This document shows positions 43,713 to 54,104 of a DNA stretch of 64,000 bases, one piece after another. Within the stretch, counting starts at the first letter, position 1. Every line of letters starts with the position of its first letter. The notes beneath the pieces were generated by a model. The model saw only the letters and a list, made by a program, of their open reading frames with translations. It was not told where the DNA came from and did not search any database. The stretch lies in assembly GCA_964035575.1 (NCBI GenBank), contig OZ037928.1:744001-808000 (forward strand), given 5' to 3'. This stretch comes from Rhynchopus sp. YZ270_cl-10. Its lineage: Eukaryota; Euglenozoa; Diplonemea; Diplonemida; Diplonemidae. The translations under genes were made by a program, and so were the position numbers.

Positions 43713-45134
43713 TCATTGTGCGTGTCTCTGTTGTTTGCGGGCTTGCTCGGGGGATTCGTCTCTGCTGCGTTTCGGATGTTCTTCAACCACAAGCTTGCTC
43801 AGCTGGCCGCTTTTCCTTACTTCGTTGGACACAGCACTGCTGCAGCCGGAAAGGTAAATACTCGTCAACGAAGTGCATTTCGCGGCAAAATAGGAACCTA
43901 CCTCCGTAACGTTGCTGAGTGGTGTCAGATCCAGGTTGGTTAAAGCTTTGCAGCCGGAAAGAAAGTAACTGCCAATCTTCGTAACGTTGTTGAGTGGTGT
44001 AAGATCTAGGTTGGTTAAACCTTTGCAGTAGTAAAGAAAGCTACTCTCAATCTTCGTAACGTTGTTGAGTGGCGTCAGATCAGGGTTGGTTAAAGCTTCG
44101 CAGCCGCAAAGAAAGGCATCCTCAATCTTCGTGACGTTGCTGAGTGCTGTCAGATCAAGCGTGGTTAAAGATTTGCAGTCGGAAAGAAAGGAGTTACTAC
44201 TGACCGTCACGTTGCTGAGCGGTGTCAGATCCAGGGTCGGTAAAGATTTGCATCCGGAAAGAAAGCTACTCTCAATCTTCGTAACCTTCTTGAGAGGTGT
44301 CAGATCCAGGGTGGTTAAAGCTACGCAGTCGCAAAGAAAGCTGTTCTCAATCTTCGTAACGTTGTTTAGTGGTGTCAGATCAAGGGTGGTTAAAGCGAAG
44401 CAGCTGGAAAGAAAGCCTCTCTCAATCACCGTCAGGTTATTTAGTGGTGTCAGATCAAGGGTCGTTAAAGCTGCGCAGCCTTCAAGAAAACTAGCCTCAA
44501 TCTCCGTAACGTTGCTGAGAGGTGTCAGATCTAGGGCGGTTAAAGCGAAGCAGCCGAGAAGAAAACAAGCCTCAATCTTCGTAACGTTGTTGAGTGGTGT
44601 CAGATCCAGGGTCGTTAAAGATTCGCATCTTGCGAGAAAGCAACTGCCAATCCGCGTCACATTGCTCAACCCAGACAGGTCAACACTTGTTAACGAGGTG
44701 CAGTCCTCGAGGAACTCGTCTCCAATCTGTGTCACAAAGGACACAGCACTGAGATCAAGTCGCGTTAACGATCCATACGACAAGAACCCATCAGGAATGA
44801 CAGTCGCAACCTCCGCCTGCAGAAGCAAACACGCCACCTCAGGATCCTCCACCTTCTCCAACCTCTTTATCGTCAGGTCAGTCTCACCCAACGCATGAAG
44901 CGCTGCAACAGCTTCGTACTTCATCGACTTCGTGAGGACAATCGTGTCACCAGCACTCAGCTGCGTCATGTCGTATCCTTCGCCCATCGCTTCGTCTCCG
45001 AAACTCATGCAAAAGCTGTCTTCAGGCAGCCCCATTGCAGACGCCACCTTCTGCCGCATGTCCTCCGCTGTGTCATCTGCACCCACCTCGACTGTGTGCT
45101 GATTCGCTTTGAAATCCTCGAAGTGCACGTCCAT
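43713..45134 (-). CDS. LRR family protein 6 (13 units, longest intact member)
   Basis: 473 residues from the conserved ATG at 45134. The standard head is followed by 13 LRR units of 25 residues. Units 7 and 8 (VTVSSNSFLSD then LDLTALSNVTKIEDAFLCG) match two consecutive units of LRR copy 8, which argues for block exchange between paralogs. The basic tail is intact (KRSRDESPEQARKQQRHAQ). No membrane or secretion signal. Confidence 0.86.
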   Translation of the reverse strand: MDVHFEDFKANQHTVEVGADDTAEDMRQKVASAMGLPEDSFCMSFGDEAMGEGYDMTQLSAGDTIVLTKSMKYEAVAALHALGETDLTIKRLEKVEDPEVACLLLQAEVATVIPDGFLSYGSLTRLDLSAVSFVTQIGDEFLEDCTSLTSVDLSGLSNVTRIGSCFLARCESLTTLDLTPLNNVTKIEACFLLGCFALTALDLTPLSNVTEIEASFLEGCAALTTLDLTPLNNLTVIERGFLSSCFALTTLDLTPLNNVTKIENSFLCDCVALTTLDLTPLKKVTKIESSFLSGCKSLPTLDLTPLSNVTVSSNSFLSDCKSLTTLDLTALSNVTKIEDAFLCGCEALTNPDLTPLNNVTKIESSFLYYCKGLTNLDLTPLNNVTKIGSYFLSGCKALTNLDLTPLSNVTEVGSYFAAKCTSLTSIYLSGCSSAVSNEVRKSGQLSKLVVEEHPKRSRDESPEQARKQQRHAQ

Positions 45135-45249
45135 TTCTTTGTTGTGGTTTCTTTTTGTGTTCTGAGCTCTGTGTGTGGTGGTGGGGTGTGGAGGACAAGA
45201 CAACAAGCCTGCAGTCTTTGCAAAGAGCCTTGCTTATATTTATCACACA

Positions 45250-45489
45250 CTGTTTGCACCCCCATTTCTCGGCAGCAACCTGCTGTTCATCTCTGAGTCC
45301 AAAGCCACCCACGTATCCTCCAGCCGCATCGTGGCGTACTGCAGCAGATGCCCCAACTCCACATCAACCGTCCCCACCATCTGCCAAGGACCGTTTACAA
45401 TAACGCCCTCCGCATTCACAGTCTCATACGCACAATACAGCCTGATATGCGCGTAGTTCCCCTTCAACTTCTCTCCTTTGGTGTTCTTC
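45250..45489 (-). pseudogene. Duplicated fragment of the C2/SAM gene
   Basis: About 240 bp are nearly identical to about 39923-40155, the second C2 domain of the gene at 38299-41165 (HIRLYCAYETVNAEGVIVNG, LEDTWVALDSEMNSRLLPR). It is spliced abruptly into the upstream flank of LRR copy 6. There is no start, no splice context and no rest of the gene, so it is a captured fragment. Confidence 0.85.
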
Positions 45490-46337
45490 CTCCACAGCTC
45501 CGGCATGGAGGAGCACGCCTGAAGCGGGTGTGACCACCGCTTGTACGCGAGAAAGCTCACAATGGGTATTTTTCGCAAAATCCAGAAACCCCGTCTCTCA
45601 GCAGCGAGGAAAACAAAGCTAACTTAACCCCTGAATCATGAGGCATCATCACAAAAAAAAAAGGGGGCGGGAGGACAGCTTTTTGTTCCCTCTCTCTAGT
45701 CTCTTGCCTCTACCATTGGGGTTGCATTGTTTGTTTTTGCTTCAAAGAAAAATGTGTTTCTGAGGTGGGTTGGGTGCAGATGTATGCAGACCAAGGGGAC
45801 GAGACTGCCATAAGGAAGCAATCTGAAACGTCCTCTGCGTCGAAGGCTGCTCTTGCAAGGTGCATGCTTGCAGGATACAAGCTCGCACAACGCTGTAGCG
45901 AACTGGCCACATGACACTCACATCAGATGGCTCTCGTGCATGGCAACCCATCAAAAGCCTCATGTGAACGAAGCACACAACACTGGCACCTATCAAGCCT
46001 CCAGCAAGGCAGAGGCAACCCCAGCGAACACAGCTGCCTCAGAGAGAGACCACCGAGGACCTCCTTGGCCCAGAGCTGTTATCGAAGTCAAGCACGACCC
46101 GGCTGTACACTGGCGGCCTGAACACAGGTCCGCTTCTAATCTAGGCAGACGTTATCCCTATCCTCCTGTCCCTCAACCCCTTTCCCTGCTTTGTCTCCCA
46201 TGTTTTTGTGTCTTTTTTGTTGTGCAAAGTTTGTGGAGGCGAGCAGAGTAGGCAGTACCTACCGGCCCTTCCCCACCTCCCTTCTTACCCTTCTTCCCGT
46301 CCTTCCCTTTATCCCCTCCCACCAGCACACCACGTCG
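45490..46337. other. Spacer with an unresolved open stretch
   Basis: 45742-46250 is open on both strands for 80-130 codons without recognisable content. 46150-46330 repeats 23860-24050 (LRR downstream flank). Confidence 0.4.
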
Positions 46338-47306
46338 TCATTGTGCGTGTCTCTGTCGTTTGCGGGCTTGCTCGGGGGATTCGTCTCTGCTGCGATTCGG
46401 ACGTTCTTCAACCACAAGCTGGCTCAGGTTCATTTTCCTTACTTCGTCGGACACAGCACTGCTGCAGCCGGAAAGGTAAATACTCGTCAACGAAGTGCAG
46501 TGAGCAGTAAAATCTGAACCTACGTTCATAACCTTGTTCAGTGGTGAGAGATCAAGGGTGGTTAAAGAGTTACAGCCATAAAGAAAATAACCCTCAACCT
46601 TCGTAACGTTGCTGAGAGGTGTAAGATCCAGGGTTGTTAAAGCTTTGCAGCCGACAAGAAATTGATCACAAATCTCCGAGACGTTGCTGAGGGGATTCAG
46701 ATCCAGGCTGCTTAAAGATTTGCAGTTCGAAAGAAAGCAGCTCTCAATCACCGTCACGTTGTTGAATGGTGTCAGATCAAGGGTGGTTAAAGATTTGCTT
46801 TCAAATAGAAAGTGCGTGCCAATGTGCGTCACATTGCTCAACCCAGACAGGTCAATACTTGTTAACGAGGCGCAGCCCCAAAGGAACCTGTCTCCAATCT
46901 GTGTCACAAAGGACACAGCACTGAGATCAAGTCGCGTTAACGATGTATAATACAAGAACCTCTCAGGAATGACAGTCGCAACCTCCGCCTGCAGAAGCAA
47001 ACACGCAACCTCAGGATCCTTCACCTTCTCCAACCTCTCGAGCGTCAGGTCAGTCTCACCCAACGCATGAAGCGCTGCAACAGCTTCGTACTTCATCGAC
47101 TTCGTCAGCACGATTGTGTCACCAGCACTCAGCTGCGTCATGTCGTAGCCATCGACCATCGCTTCGTCTCCGAAACTCATGCAAAAGCTGTCTTCAGGCA
47201 GCCCCATTGCAGACGCCACCTTCCGCCGCATGTGCTCCGCTGTGTCATCTGCACCCACCTCGACTGTGTGCTGATTCGCTTTGAAATCCTCGAAGTGCAC
47301 GTCCAT
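46338..47306 (-). CDS. LRR family protein 7 (7 units)
   Basis: 322 residues from the conserved ATG at 47306. Head with VDGYDMTQ instead of VEGYDMTQ or GEGYDMTQ. Seven LRR units; the third starts with Ser instead of the usual Cys (SKSLTTLDLTPFNN). Intact basic tail with a small change (PNRSRDESPEQARKRQRHAQ). Confidence 0.85.
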   Translation of the reverse strand: MDVHFEDFKANQHTVEVGADDTAEHMRRKVASAMGLPEDSFCMSFGDEAMVDGYDMTQLSAGDTIVLTKSMKYEAVAALHALGETDLTLERLEKVKDPEVACLLLQAEVATVIPERFLYYTSLTRLDLSAVSFVTQIGDRFLWGCASLTSIDLSGLSNVTHIGTHFLFESKSLTTLDLTPFNNVTVIESCFLSNCKSLSSLDLNPLSNVSEICDQFLVGCKALTTLDLTPLSNVTKVEGYFLYGCNSLTTLDLSPLNKVMNVGSDFTAHCTSLTSIYLSGCSSAVSDEVRKMNLSQLVVEERPNRSRDESPEQARKRQRHAQ

Positions 47307-47378
47307 TTGTTTGTTGTGGTTTCTTTTTGTGTTCTGAGCTCTGCGTGTGGTGGTGGGGTGAGGAGGACAAGACAACAA

Positions 47379-48847
47379 GCCTGCAGTCTTTTCAAAGAAC
47401 CTTGCTTATGCTGACGGGTGCTGAAGGAGAGGTATGTGCACTGTGTGCCGAACTCTGGGGTGTTGCAAAAGTATAGTATGTGGGAAAGGGCAGGGGGGAT
47501 GAGGGGGTGTCACACTCTTGGTACTTTTTTGTAATATTTCCTTTTGTTTTCGTAACGCCACACTCTTTCACCTTTTTGTTTGATTGAGCTTACCGAATCG
47601 CTCAACTGCGATGCGAAAAAAATCGTGCGTGTTTTGATTTCGTCTCTGAGATAATTTCAGATGAAATTCCCAGGGTGGGGCGGGGGTGGTGTGCGTAAAC
47701 TCTCACAGTGCACATCAGCACTGTGGGAGCTTTACACACACCAAATCCCAGATGATGCGGGACTTGAAAACACAGAGCACGAACAAGCGCCACGTGAGAA
47801 AGCACAAGGTAGGTTTGCTGAAGGCCTCCCAGAGCACCATCCTATCCTCCACTCCCTCCGTGACGCCGACGACGCCCACGTTGTTGAACAAGAAAATGTT
47901 AATGATTGTGCTCTGAACAGTTTTACTCTTGAGTCGCAAACTCGACCAACCAAGGGGGTCCACGTTGCCACATACATTGCCGACTTCATAGGGGGGTTTC
48001 GCGCATCAGCTCGAAAGCCCCACCATGCCGGCGTACTTGAAGCAACAAACACGCTACATCAGTGTCGGTAGTGTACTCGAGCGTGTGGAGGGCATTACCA
48101 CTGTTCTAACAAATGATACATTGGAACAAGATCGGGTCTTTTGTTTGTGCGCTCAAAACCGGGAAACAAAAATAGGTGGAAAAAAGTGCGTTAATCTGAA
48201 GCATGTTAGTCGTGGTTAATTGAGTACTCAAAGAAAACAAGGAAGCTTCTGTCTTTTTTCAATCCGTTTTATTCATTTTTTTTTGCCCGCATCGCTTTGC
48301 CTCCAATCTTTGTAGAATTGACAAATTGTTTTATCAAAAGAAATCAACCTACTGGGGAGTGAGTGCTGATTGCCCTCCTCGGAATATTTCAAAAAGAACA
48401 CCACTCCTGCGTCTTGCGATATGTGGTGTGGGGCAACAGCAGTGGAACGGATGGTGATGCTGGGGAGCTTCAGGACCAGACGGGTCTTGGTTATGCGAGC
48501 CAGTAGCAGGAATGAAATCGACGGCTTTGGGCTTTTTTTGCGCACGACAGGATGTCTGGATGCTCCTTCGACGGCGCCACGTCCACGAGGTCTGCGAAGG
48601 GGTTGCCAGCAGCAGTTCAGGACAATGGTGAACCCGGGGTCTCTGTTCACCTGGTGCTGTGCTCATTCGCTGTCGTTGCTGGGTCCAGATTCGGCGGCAG
48701 AGAGTCCCCCGACACCGCGAAGCCTTCGACACCCTCCGCTGGATAGGGGTCTATTGATCGGGGCGCAACAGCGACAGGAGACGTGCCCTCTCTCGTCCCC
48801 TTCTTCCCGTCCTTCCCTTTATCCCCTCCCACCAGCACACCACGTCG
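47379..48847. other. Spacer with gene-like scraps
   Basis: 47715-47963 (minus) and 47661-48071 (plus) are both open; the minus frame contains NVGVVGVTEGVEDRMVLWEA, which looks protein-like but is unrecognised. 48137-48330 is a divergent copy of the 6597/18129 block, continuing on the minus strand into FDKTICQFYKDWRQSDAG and an open stretch to 48650. This zone may hold remains of one ancestral gene. Confidence 0.3.
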
Positions 48848-49234
48848 TCATTGTGCGTGTCTCTGTCGTTTGCGGGCTTGCTCGGGGGATTCGTCTCTGC
48901 TGCGTTTCGGACGTTCTTCAACCACAAGCTTGCTCAGATGCTCGCTTTTCCTTACTTCGTTGGACACAGCACTGCTGCAGCCGGAAAGGTAAATACTCGT
49001 CAACGAAGTGCAATTCGCGGAAAAATAGGAACCTACGTTCTTAACCTTGATGAGTGGTGACAAAGCTAGGGATGTTAAAGATTTGCAGTTGCCAAGAAAG
49101 TCATTCTCAATCTTCGTAACGTTGTTGAGGGGTGTCAGATCCAGGGTGGTTAAAGCTTCGCAGCCGCAAAGAAAGGCATCCTCAATCTTCGTGACGTTGC
49201 TGAGTGCTGTCAGATCAAGCGTGGTTAAAGCTTT
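48848..49234 (-). pseudogene. 3' part of LRR family gene 8, cut off by a LINE
   Basis: It begins in mid-unit (KALTTLDLTALSNVTKI) at the target-site duplication and contains the last four LRR units and an intact basic tail. The 5' part is at 57001-58117. The reading phase is the same on both sides of the insertion, so the gene was whole before the LINE arrived (about 14 units). Confidence 0.9.
49215..49234. repeat. LINE target-site duplication, copy at the LINE 3' end
   Basis: 20 bp identical to 56991-57010; it encodes the KALTTL portion of an LRR unit. Confidence 0.92.
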
Positions 49235-49310
49235 AAACTTGTTGACGTGACCCATCCCCACCTTCTCAGATGAACTGAGAGGTGAGAAAGGCGCCACGTG
49301 ACCACCTTCG

Positions 49311-52300
49311 TTATCGCGGGGCAAACCCGAGACGCCCCTGGGACGTGTCGTGGTGCCCTTTCCCGCAACAGGCCTGAGGAGACGCCAGCATCGGCAATCC
49401 GTCCTTCTTCCTCTTCCGTCCCGCCTGCACACATGCACCGCAAGCACCCCTCCCGTGGGCCACACAGTTGTGGTGCTTCTGACAGCACTGCTTCATCGAC
49501 ACGTTCCCCGCACCCGCACACTGTCCGCACATCGAGAAGTTATGCACCTCACACGCCTCACGCGCCTCCACACAGTCACCCAAAATAAGCTCATCACAAT
49601 GGTGCGTCGCACAACACGCCGTGATGGAGATGTTGTTGTGCTCGCAGTCCCCGCATCGCATCTTGGTGTGTATGTCACACACCCGCATGGCCCCCACCTT
49701 CCTCCTTACGTCCACACGCACAGCCGGTGTCTGCCGCCTGCGTGCCTCCTGTCGTCGAATCTGCTCTGCCGCAACTGCAGCTATCGCAGCTCTACTACGC
49801 ACCTCCTCTGCCTGCTTCTGCTCTTCCTTCGCTTCCTTCCAGCGTTCGTTCTTTGCTGAGCGTTCTTCCGGAGTGGAAGTATGAGCCACATCCGCGTCGT
49901 CACCCCACCTCGCCTTCGTCTTTTCCTTTTGTCGGGAGAGTGCTCTCCGCGACGTCGCCTTCTCCTGCAACTCCTTCAGGTATCCTTCAACCCCCGCCGC
50001 ATGCGTCAGCACAGGTCGCACAGAATACCCCGTCATGATCCCCGCACCCAGTTCCTGTAAGTGGTGCACCTCCCTCTTCTCCACTCCTTTCCATACGTCC
50101 CTTCCATGCGCCATAGTTTTCGCCGTCCGCATCATGGCACCAAAAGATTCGGCCCTCTTCAACACCGTCTCACCCGGTACGTCCAACCCCGAGAAGATCT
50201 CAAAGTCCAGCATGAGCTCGAGCTGCGTGATGGGGGGCGTTGTGCCATCAGGCCAACGCAATGCAGCGAGCCATGCCTTCAGCGCCCAGAAGTGGTCTTC
50301 CGTCCAGCGTGGACTCTTCTTCATGTACTTGCTCCCCCACAGTACGTTCTCCAGCGGGTTGTAGCTCTCAAGCACTGCACCCTCCTGAGGATTCCAGCCC
50401 CAAGGAAAAAGGGATTGGCCCACCACCGCTTGCTTCTTCTTCTTCTGCGAAAACCCATGTTCCACGTCGTACTTCTGCCTTGCCAGCGCGATGCTGACCA
50501 GCATCAGTTGCACACGACGCACCGTCTGCTCTCTCTCCGCAACACTCAGCTCCTGCAAGAATATCGTCGGCACCAGGCCAAAGTCCAAGAAGCACGGGGG
50601 TGCGTCTTTGAGCAAAACCCGGAGTTTTCCGATGTCCTCTCCACGAATTTCGTCCCACTGCGGGCACCACCACCAAGCGTGTCTCCGGTCCTCTATCGCC
50701 TCACCACAGTATCGGCACAACGAAGTCTCCACCTCCTTGTTCCTCAGCAGCTGCACCCCCACCAACTGAGAGCCCGACAAGGCTCCGCGTATCGCGCCCG
50801 CCAGGTATCTGTCGGTCGTGCGGTCCTTCCACACTGCGTTCGTCGCCTGGCGATCCACACCTCCCTCAATGCCCTGCATCGACGGCCTCGTCGTCACTGT
50901 CAGGCGGTACGCGTGTGCACGGATGCCCTCTCTCAGCTCATGCAGCCATTTGCCCTTGTCCCACAGACGAACGTGCACCCTCAACCCGATGTGTGTGGTC
51001 CAGAAGTCGAAGCTGCTCCACCGCCATCCGTATCGCTCCAGGTCGTCCCACAACAACTCTATCACACCCTTCTTGTGCACTTCAGTAACCCTTGGGTTGG
51101 CAACCCCAGGGTTCTCGCGCCGGAGACGTGCCAGATCTGAAGCCCTGTCACGCCGCCTCACCTCCCGCTCCGCTCTTCGGTCATGTGCCAGCCTCCACAC
51201 GTCTTCTGCTTCTCTCCGCATGCCGTCATCTTCTGTCAGTCGGAGAAAGGCCGCCATCCTCCTCTGCACAATCTCCGCTGGCGCATCAATCCCAACCGGA
51301 GATAACACATGCCACACAATGTTCAGCGTGCGCTGCTTCCTGCCCTGCCCCCAGACTGCCAGTGCTGCCCCTTGCCTCAGCGTCTCTATGGTCTGCTTTG
51401 AGAAGTCTGTCACTTCGCACCCATGCAACGCTGCCATCATTGGTCCCCTTGCGCCAATAAGTGCCTTCTCAGTGAAGGATAAAGGCACACTCGAAACCCT
51501 CGTAAACACACGGTGCGCAGTAACCGCACGCTCACGCGCGATGGGCCCGAAGTTCCCCTTTCCAGCCAAAATGTCTGCTCCAACCGCCCCGAACTGCTTC
51601 TTGTCGGGGAAGAGCCCGTCGCCAAGTCCAAACTTCGTCTTTGTTCCCTCCTTCGAGGTAAACCCTACGCACTTCTCTGCCTTGACCTCCATGTCCGCAG
51701 CAGTGATAAACTCCTTCGTCACCCTCGCAGCACCATGCACCTCCGCTTCCGTGTTCGCCACAGCATACACGTCGTCAGCGTACCCCATGGCGATTGCTCC
51801 GGTCCTTCTCGTCACTGCAGATCCCCACACCGCCATCAGCGCGTTCAACAGCACGACAGAAAGTGGGCATCCTTGCAGGATACCATTTGTCGTACGAAAG
51901 GTGCCTCCCACACCTACGTCTCCCAACTTGAAGCGGCGTTCCATGGCAGTGTACGCAGCCCTCAGTGGTCCAAGAATACGCCAGTGCGCGCCCCACTCCT
52001 CCGCCAGCGATAGCACAATCTCATGAGGTACACGATCGAAACATTTGGCGTAGTCGATCGTGAAGCCCCATACCTGGTCTGTGTCGTCACCCGACAGTAC
52101 CGCCTTCTCCAGCTTGAGCGACAGATGCCAGTACAGGTGTGCAGTGCTGTGTCCTGCTCTGAAGCCGTGCTGTTGCTCACCAATCCAGCTTTCCTGCCAC
52201 TTTATCAGCCTTCGCAACCTCGCTGCCGCCCACAGTCTGTAGATACACGAAGTGATCGTGATAGGTCGCTGCTTCAGCGGGGTGTCGTCTTCCCCTTTGG

Positions 52301-54104
52301 GGATGAGCGCAATGAGTGCTCTCATCAAAGAAGGCGGCCACTCCCCCGTACACTCAATCGCATCAAACACATCTGCCAGCCTGTCGAGCAGCACCAGAGG
52401 AAGCGCCTTCAGCTCTACCATGCGCCAACCCTCCACCCCAGCAGAAGTTTGTGTCTTCATCCTCCCCAGAGTTTGCTGCAACTCCTTCCCCGTCAGCCTG
52501 TCCATCTGCATCGCTTGCCCCTTGCCTGCGATGTCTTCTGTAAACTTCTCCCTAAACGCACCCCAGTCGGGCTCTGGCTTTTCCGCATATCGGCGAAGAA
52601 TCGGCATCCACGCCTCATGCAGGAGGGTGTCCATCTCCTCAGCGTTGGCGGTGAACTTCCCATCCTCGTTCTTCAGGGCAGTCATCTTCCTGTACTGTTC
52701 GTCCTTGCAGTATTTGAAGATCGCCTTGGGAGCATTGTGCCATGCATCCCGTAGGCGCTGCCGCCAGTCCTCCAGTCGCTTCCGCTTCACTCGGTCCGCA
52801 AGCGTTGACACCTTCACTCGCACGGCTCTGCACAGATCCACCAAAGCCTCCTCGCTAGGCATATCCTGTTGCAGTGAGTCGTCGTCCAGCAGAACACGCA
52901 GTTCCTTCCGCGCCTTGCTCCAACAATTGCACACGTCATGTGGCGGCACACCACCGTTGCTCCTCACGTACCACAGCCGACATTCTTCCAGCCTGCCCAC
53001 GTTCTTCGTCAGCCTTCTCTGGCTCACTGTCAGAGCGTCCCCTTCCTTGCTCTGCTTCGCAGTCCGGTGCTTCGGCTTCGGGTCAAACGTTTTGCCTCTT
53101 CCGCAATACGCCTTCGTCGGGCCCTCAATCTCGCCTTCGCACGCCTGCAGCAAGAAGTCCTCTGCCCACTTGTTCCACTGTATCCACCTATCCTGAGGGT
53201 GTTGAAGCGCCCCCCACTGCAGCTCCTTGCTCGCAAACGCCTTTTGTGCATTCTTCACGCCTTGTCCACACTTGTCCAAAGGGAACTGCTTCGGCAGAGT
53301 GTACGCGAGCACGATCTGCCTGTACGCACCTACATCCAGCGCTATCTCTACCGGTCTGTGCTGCGGGAGCCCAGAGTCGTGGACAACCTTCACAGACGAC
53401 AGCCCTGTGCACGCAGCTCGGTTCAGCAGAACGTAATCGAGCCTCTTGCGGATCTCCTTGCCGTCTTTCACCGAGAAGTAGGTGTTGTCCGGGGTCGTCC
53501 CAAGCACCCTTGCGTGCTCTTCGGCAGTGTCCTTCCACCATCCTGTGTCCAGTGTAGCAGCCAGCACACCTGATTTCCCTGGACCTGCGTTGAAATCCCC
53601 ACCAATCACCCCAGGAATATCACCAAGCTCTGCAGCAGCCTCCATCACCTCGCCAAGTATTTTCTCCCTAGCCTCCGGGTCCGCCGACGGCGCGTAGACG
53701 GAGGTCACGTCGATCCACTCGTTGCCTTTGCCGTACGCCACCTTCGCCTTCACCCATCGCGTTGAGTCCCAGAGGTTCTTTTCCAAGGTTGAGGAGGGCG
53801 GGCTCGTGAGCACAGGTATTCCCTCTTTCACCAGAATCGCAACACCACCAGATTTCGCTTCTTCGGCCGACCTCCATTCCGGCAACTCCTTACCCCACAC
53901 CACCTGCCAACCCTGCTCGCGGTACTCGATGGAGAGGCGCTTCTGCGTCGTCACGGTGCACTTTGTCTCTTGTACCAGAACAACGTGAGCATCCTCCGCA
54001 ACCTTCAGCAGAGAGCTCCCGCCTGTCTGCAGCGCCGTCACATTGCTGCACACTATCTTTAGTGGGGCAAGGCCCACGGTCGTGATTAATACGACCTTTC
54101 TCGG
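49311..54104 (-). CDS. LINE ORF2: endonuclease, reverse transcriptase, zinc motifs
   Basis: About 1,588 residues counted from the GTG at 54077. Residues 5-245 form an AP-type endonuclease (CSNVTALQ, QETKC with the catalytic Glu, GGDFNAG, HDSGLPQHRP). The reverse transcriptase is at about 530-850, with ITSCIYRLW, GFRAGHSTAHL, DYAKCFDRVPHE, QGCPLS (735-740) and the YADD active site (766-769). A CxxC...H...C knuckle (CRYCGEAIEDRRHAWWWC) follows, then a Lys/Glu-rich region. The last 150 residues hold repeated Cys/His motifs (CGDCEHNN...CCATHHCDE; CGQCAGAG...CCQKHHNC). No RNase H is visible here. The frame is open from 54104, just after an in-frame TAA, and overlaps ORF1 by 19 nt. No ATG precedes the endonuclease, so initiation must be non-AUG, by re-initiation, or by frameshift. 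Confidence 0.92.
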   Translation of the reverse strand, partial: PRKVVLITTVGLAPLKIVCSNVTALQTGGSSLLKVAEDAHVVLVQETKCTVTTQKRLSIEYREQGWQVVWGKELPEWRSAEEAKSGGVAILVKEGIPVLTSPPSSTLEKNLWDSTRWVKAKVAYGKGNEWIDVTSVYAPSADPEAREKILGEVMEAAAELGDIPGVIGGDFNAGPGKSGVLAATLDTGWWKDTAEEHARVLGTTPDNTYFSVKDGKEIRKRLDYVLLNRAACTGLSSVKVVHDSGLPQHRPVEIALDVGAYRQIVLAYTLPKQFPLDKCGQGVKNAQKAFASKELQWGALQHPQDRWIQWNKWAEDFLLQACEGEIEGPTKAYCGRGKTFDPKPKHRTAKQSKEGDALTVSQRRLTKNVGRLEECRLWYVRSNGGVPPHDVCNCWSKARKELRVLLDDDSLQQDMPSEEALVDLCRAVRVKVSTLADRVKRKRLEDWRQRLRDAWHNAPKAIFKYCKDEQYRKMTALKNEDGKFTANAEEMDTLLHEAWMPILRRYAEKPEPDWGAFREKFTEDIAGKGQAMQMDRLTGKELQQTLGRMKTQTSAGVEGWRMVELKALPLVLLDRLADVFDAIECTGEWPPSLMRALIALIPKGEDDTPLKQRPITITSCIYRLWAAARLRRLIKWQESWIGEQQHGFRAGHSTAHLYWHLSLKLEKAVLSGDDTDQVWGFTIDYAKCFDRVPHEIVLSLAEEWGAHWRILGPLRAAYTAMERRFKLGDVGVGGTFRTTNGILQGCPLSVVLLNALMAVWGSAVTRRTGAIAMGYADDVYAVANTEAEVHGAARVTKEFITAADMEVKAEKCVGFTSKEGTKTKFGLGDGLFPDKKQFGAVGADILAGKGNFGPIARERAVTAHRVFTRVSSVPLSFTEKALIGARGPMMAALHGCEVTDFSKQTIETLRQGAALAVWGQGRKQRTLNIVWHVLSPVGIDAPAEIVQRRMAAFLRLTEDDGMRREAEDVWRLAHDRRAEREVRRRDRASDLARLRRENPGVANPRVTEVHKKGVIELLWDDLERYGWRWSSFDFWTTHIGLRVHVRLWDKGKWLHELREGIRAHAYRLTVTTRPSMQGIEGGVDRQATNAVWKDRTTDRYLAGAIRGALSGSQLVGVQLLRNKEVETSLCRYCGEAIEDRRHAWWWCPQWDEIRGEDIGKLRVLLKDAPPCFLDFGLVPTIFLQELSVAEREQTVRRVQLMLVSIALARQKYDVEHGFSQKKKKQAVVGQSLFPWGWNPQEGAVLESYNPLENVLWGSKYMKKSPRWTEDHFWALKAWLAALRWPDGTTPPITQLELMLDFEIFSGLDVPGETVLKRAESFGAMMRTAKTMAHGRDVWKGVEKREVHHLQELGAGIMTGYSVRPVLTHAAGVEGYLKELQEKATSRRALSRQKEKTKARWGDDADVAHTSTPEERSAKNERWKEAKEEQKQAEEVRSRAAIAAVAAEQIRRQEARRRQTPAVRVDVRRKVGAMRVCDIHTKMRCGDCEHNNISITACCATHHCDELILGDCVEAREACEVHNFSMCGQCAGAGNVSMKQCCQKHHNCVAHGRGACGACVQAGRKRKKDGLPMLASPQACCGKGHHDTSQGRLGFAPR

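Noticed and set aside
43900-44700. Regularly spaced 75-bp repeats that could be mistaken for a CRISPR array
   Set aside because: The units are LRR codons in a continuous reading frame, with no spacer/repeat alternation, in a eukaryotic context.
44062-44898. Plus-strand open frame (278 codons, VRSRVVKD repeats) opposite LRR copy 6
   Set aside because: It is the antisense shadow of the LRR repeat; the same shadow appears opposite every paralog.
50061-53573. Several plus-strand open frames of 160-400 codons over the LINE
   Set aside because: They are antisense shadows of the GC-rich ORF2; they lack domains, while the minus frame has clear endonuclease and RT motifs.
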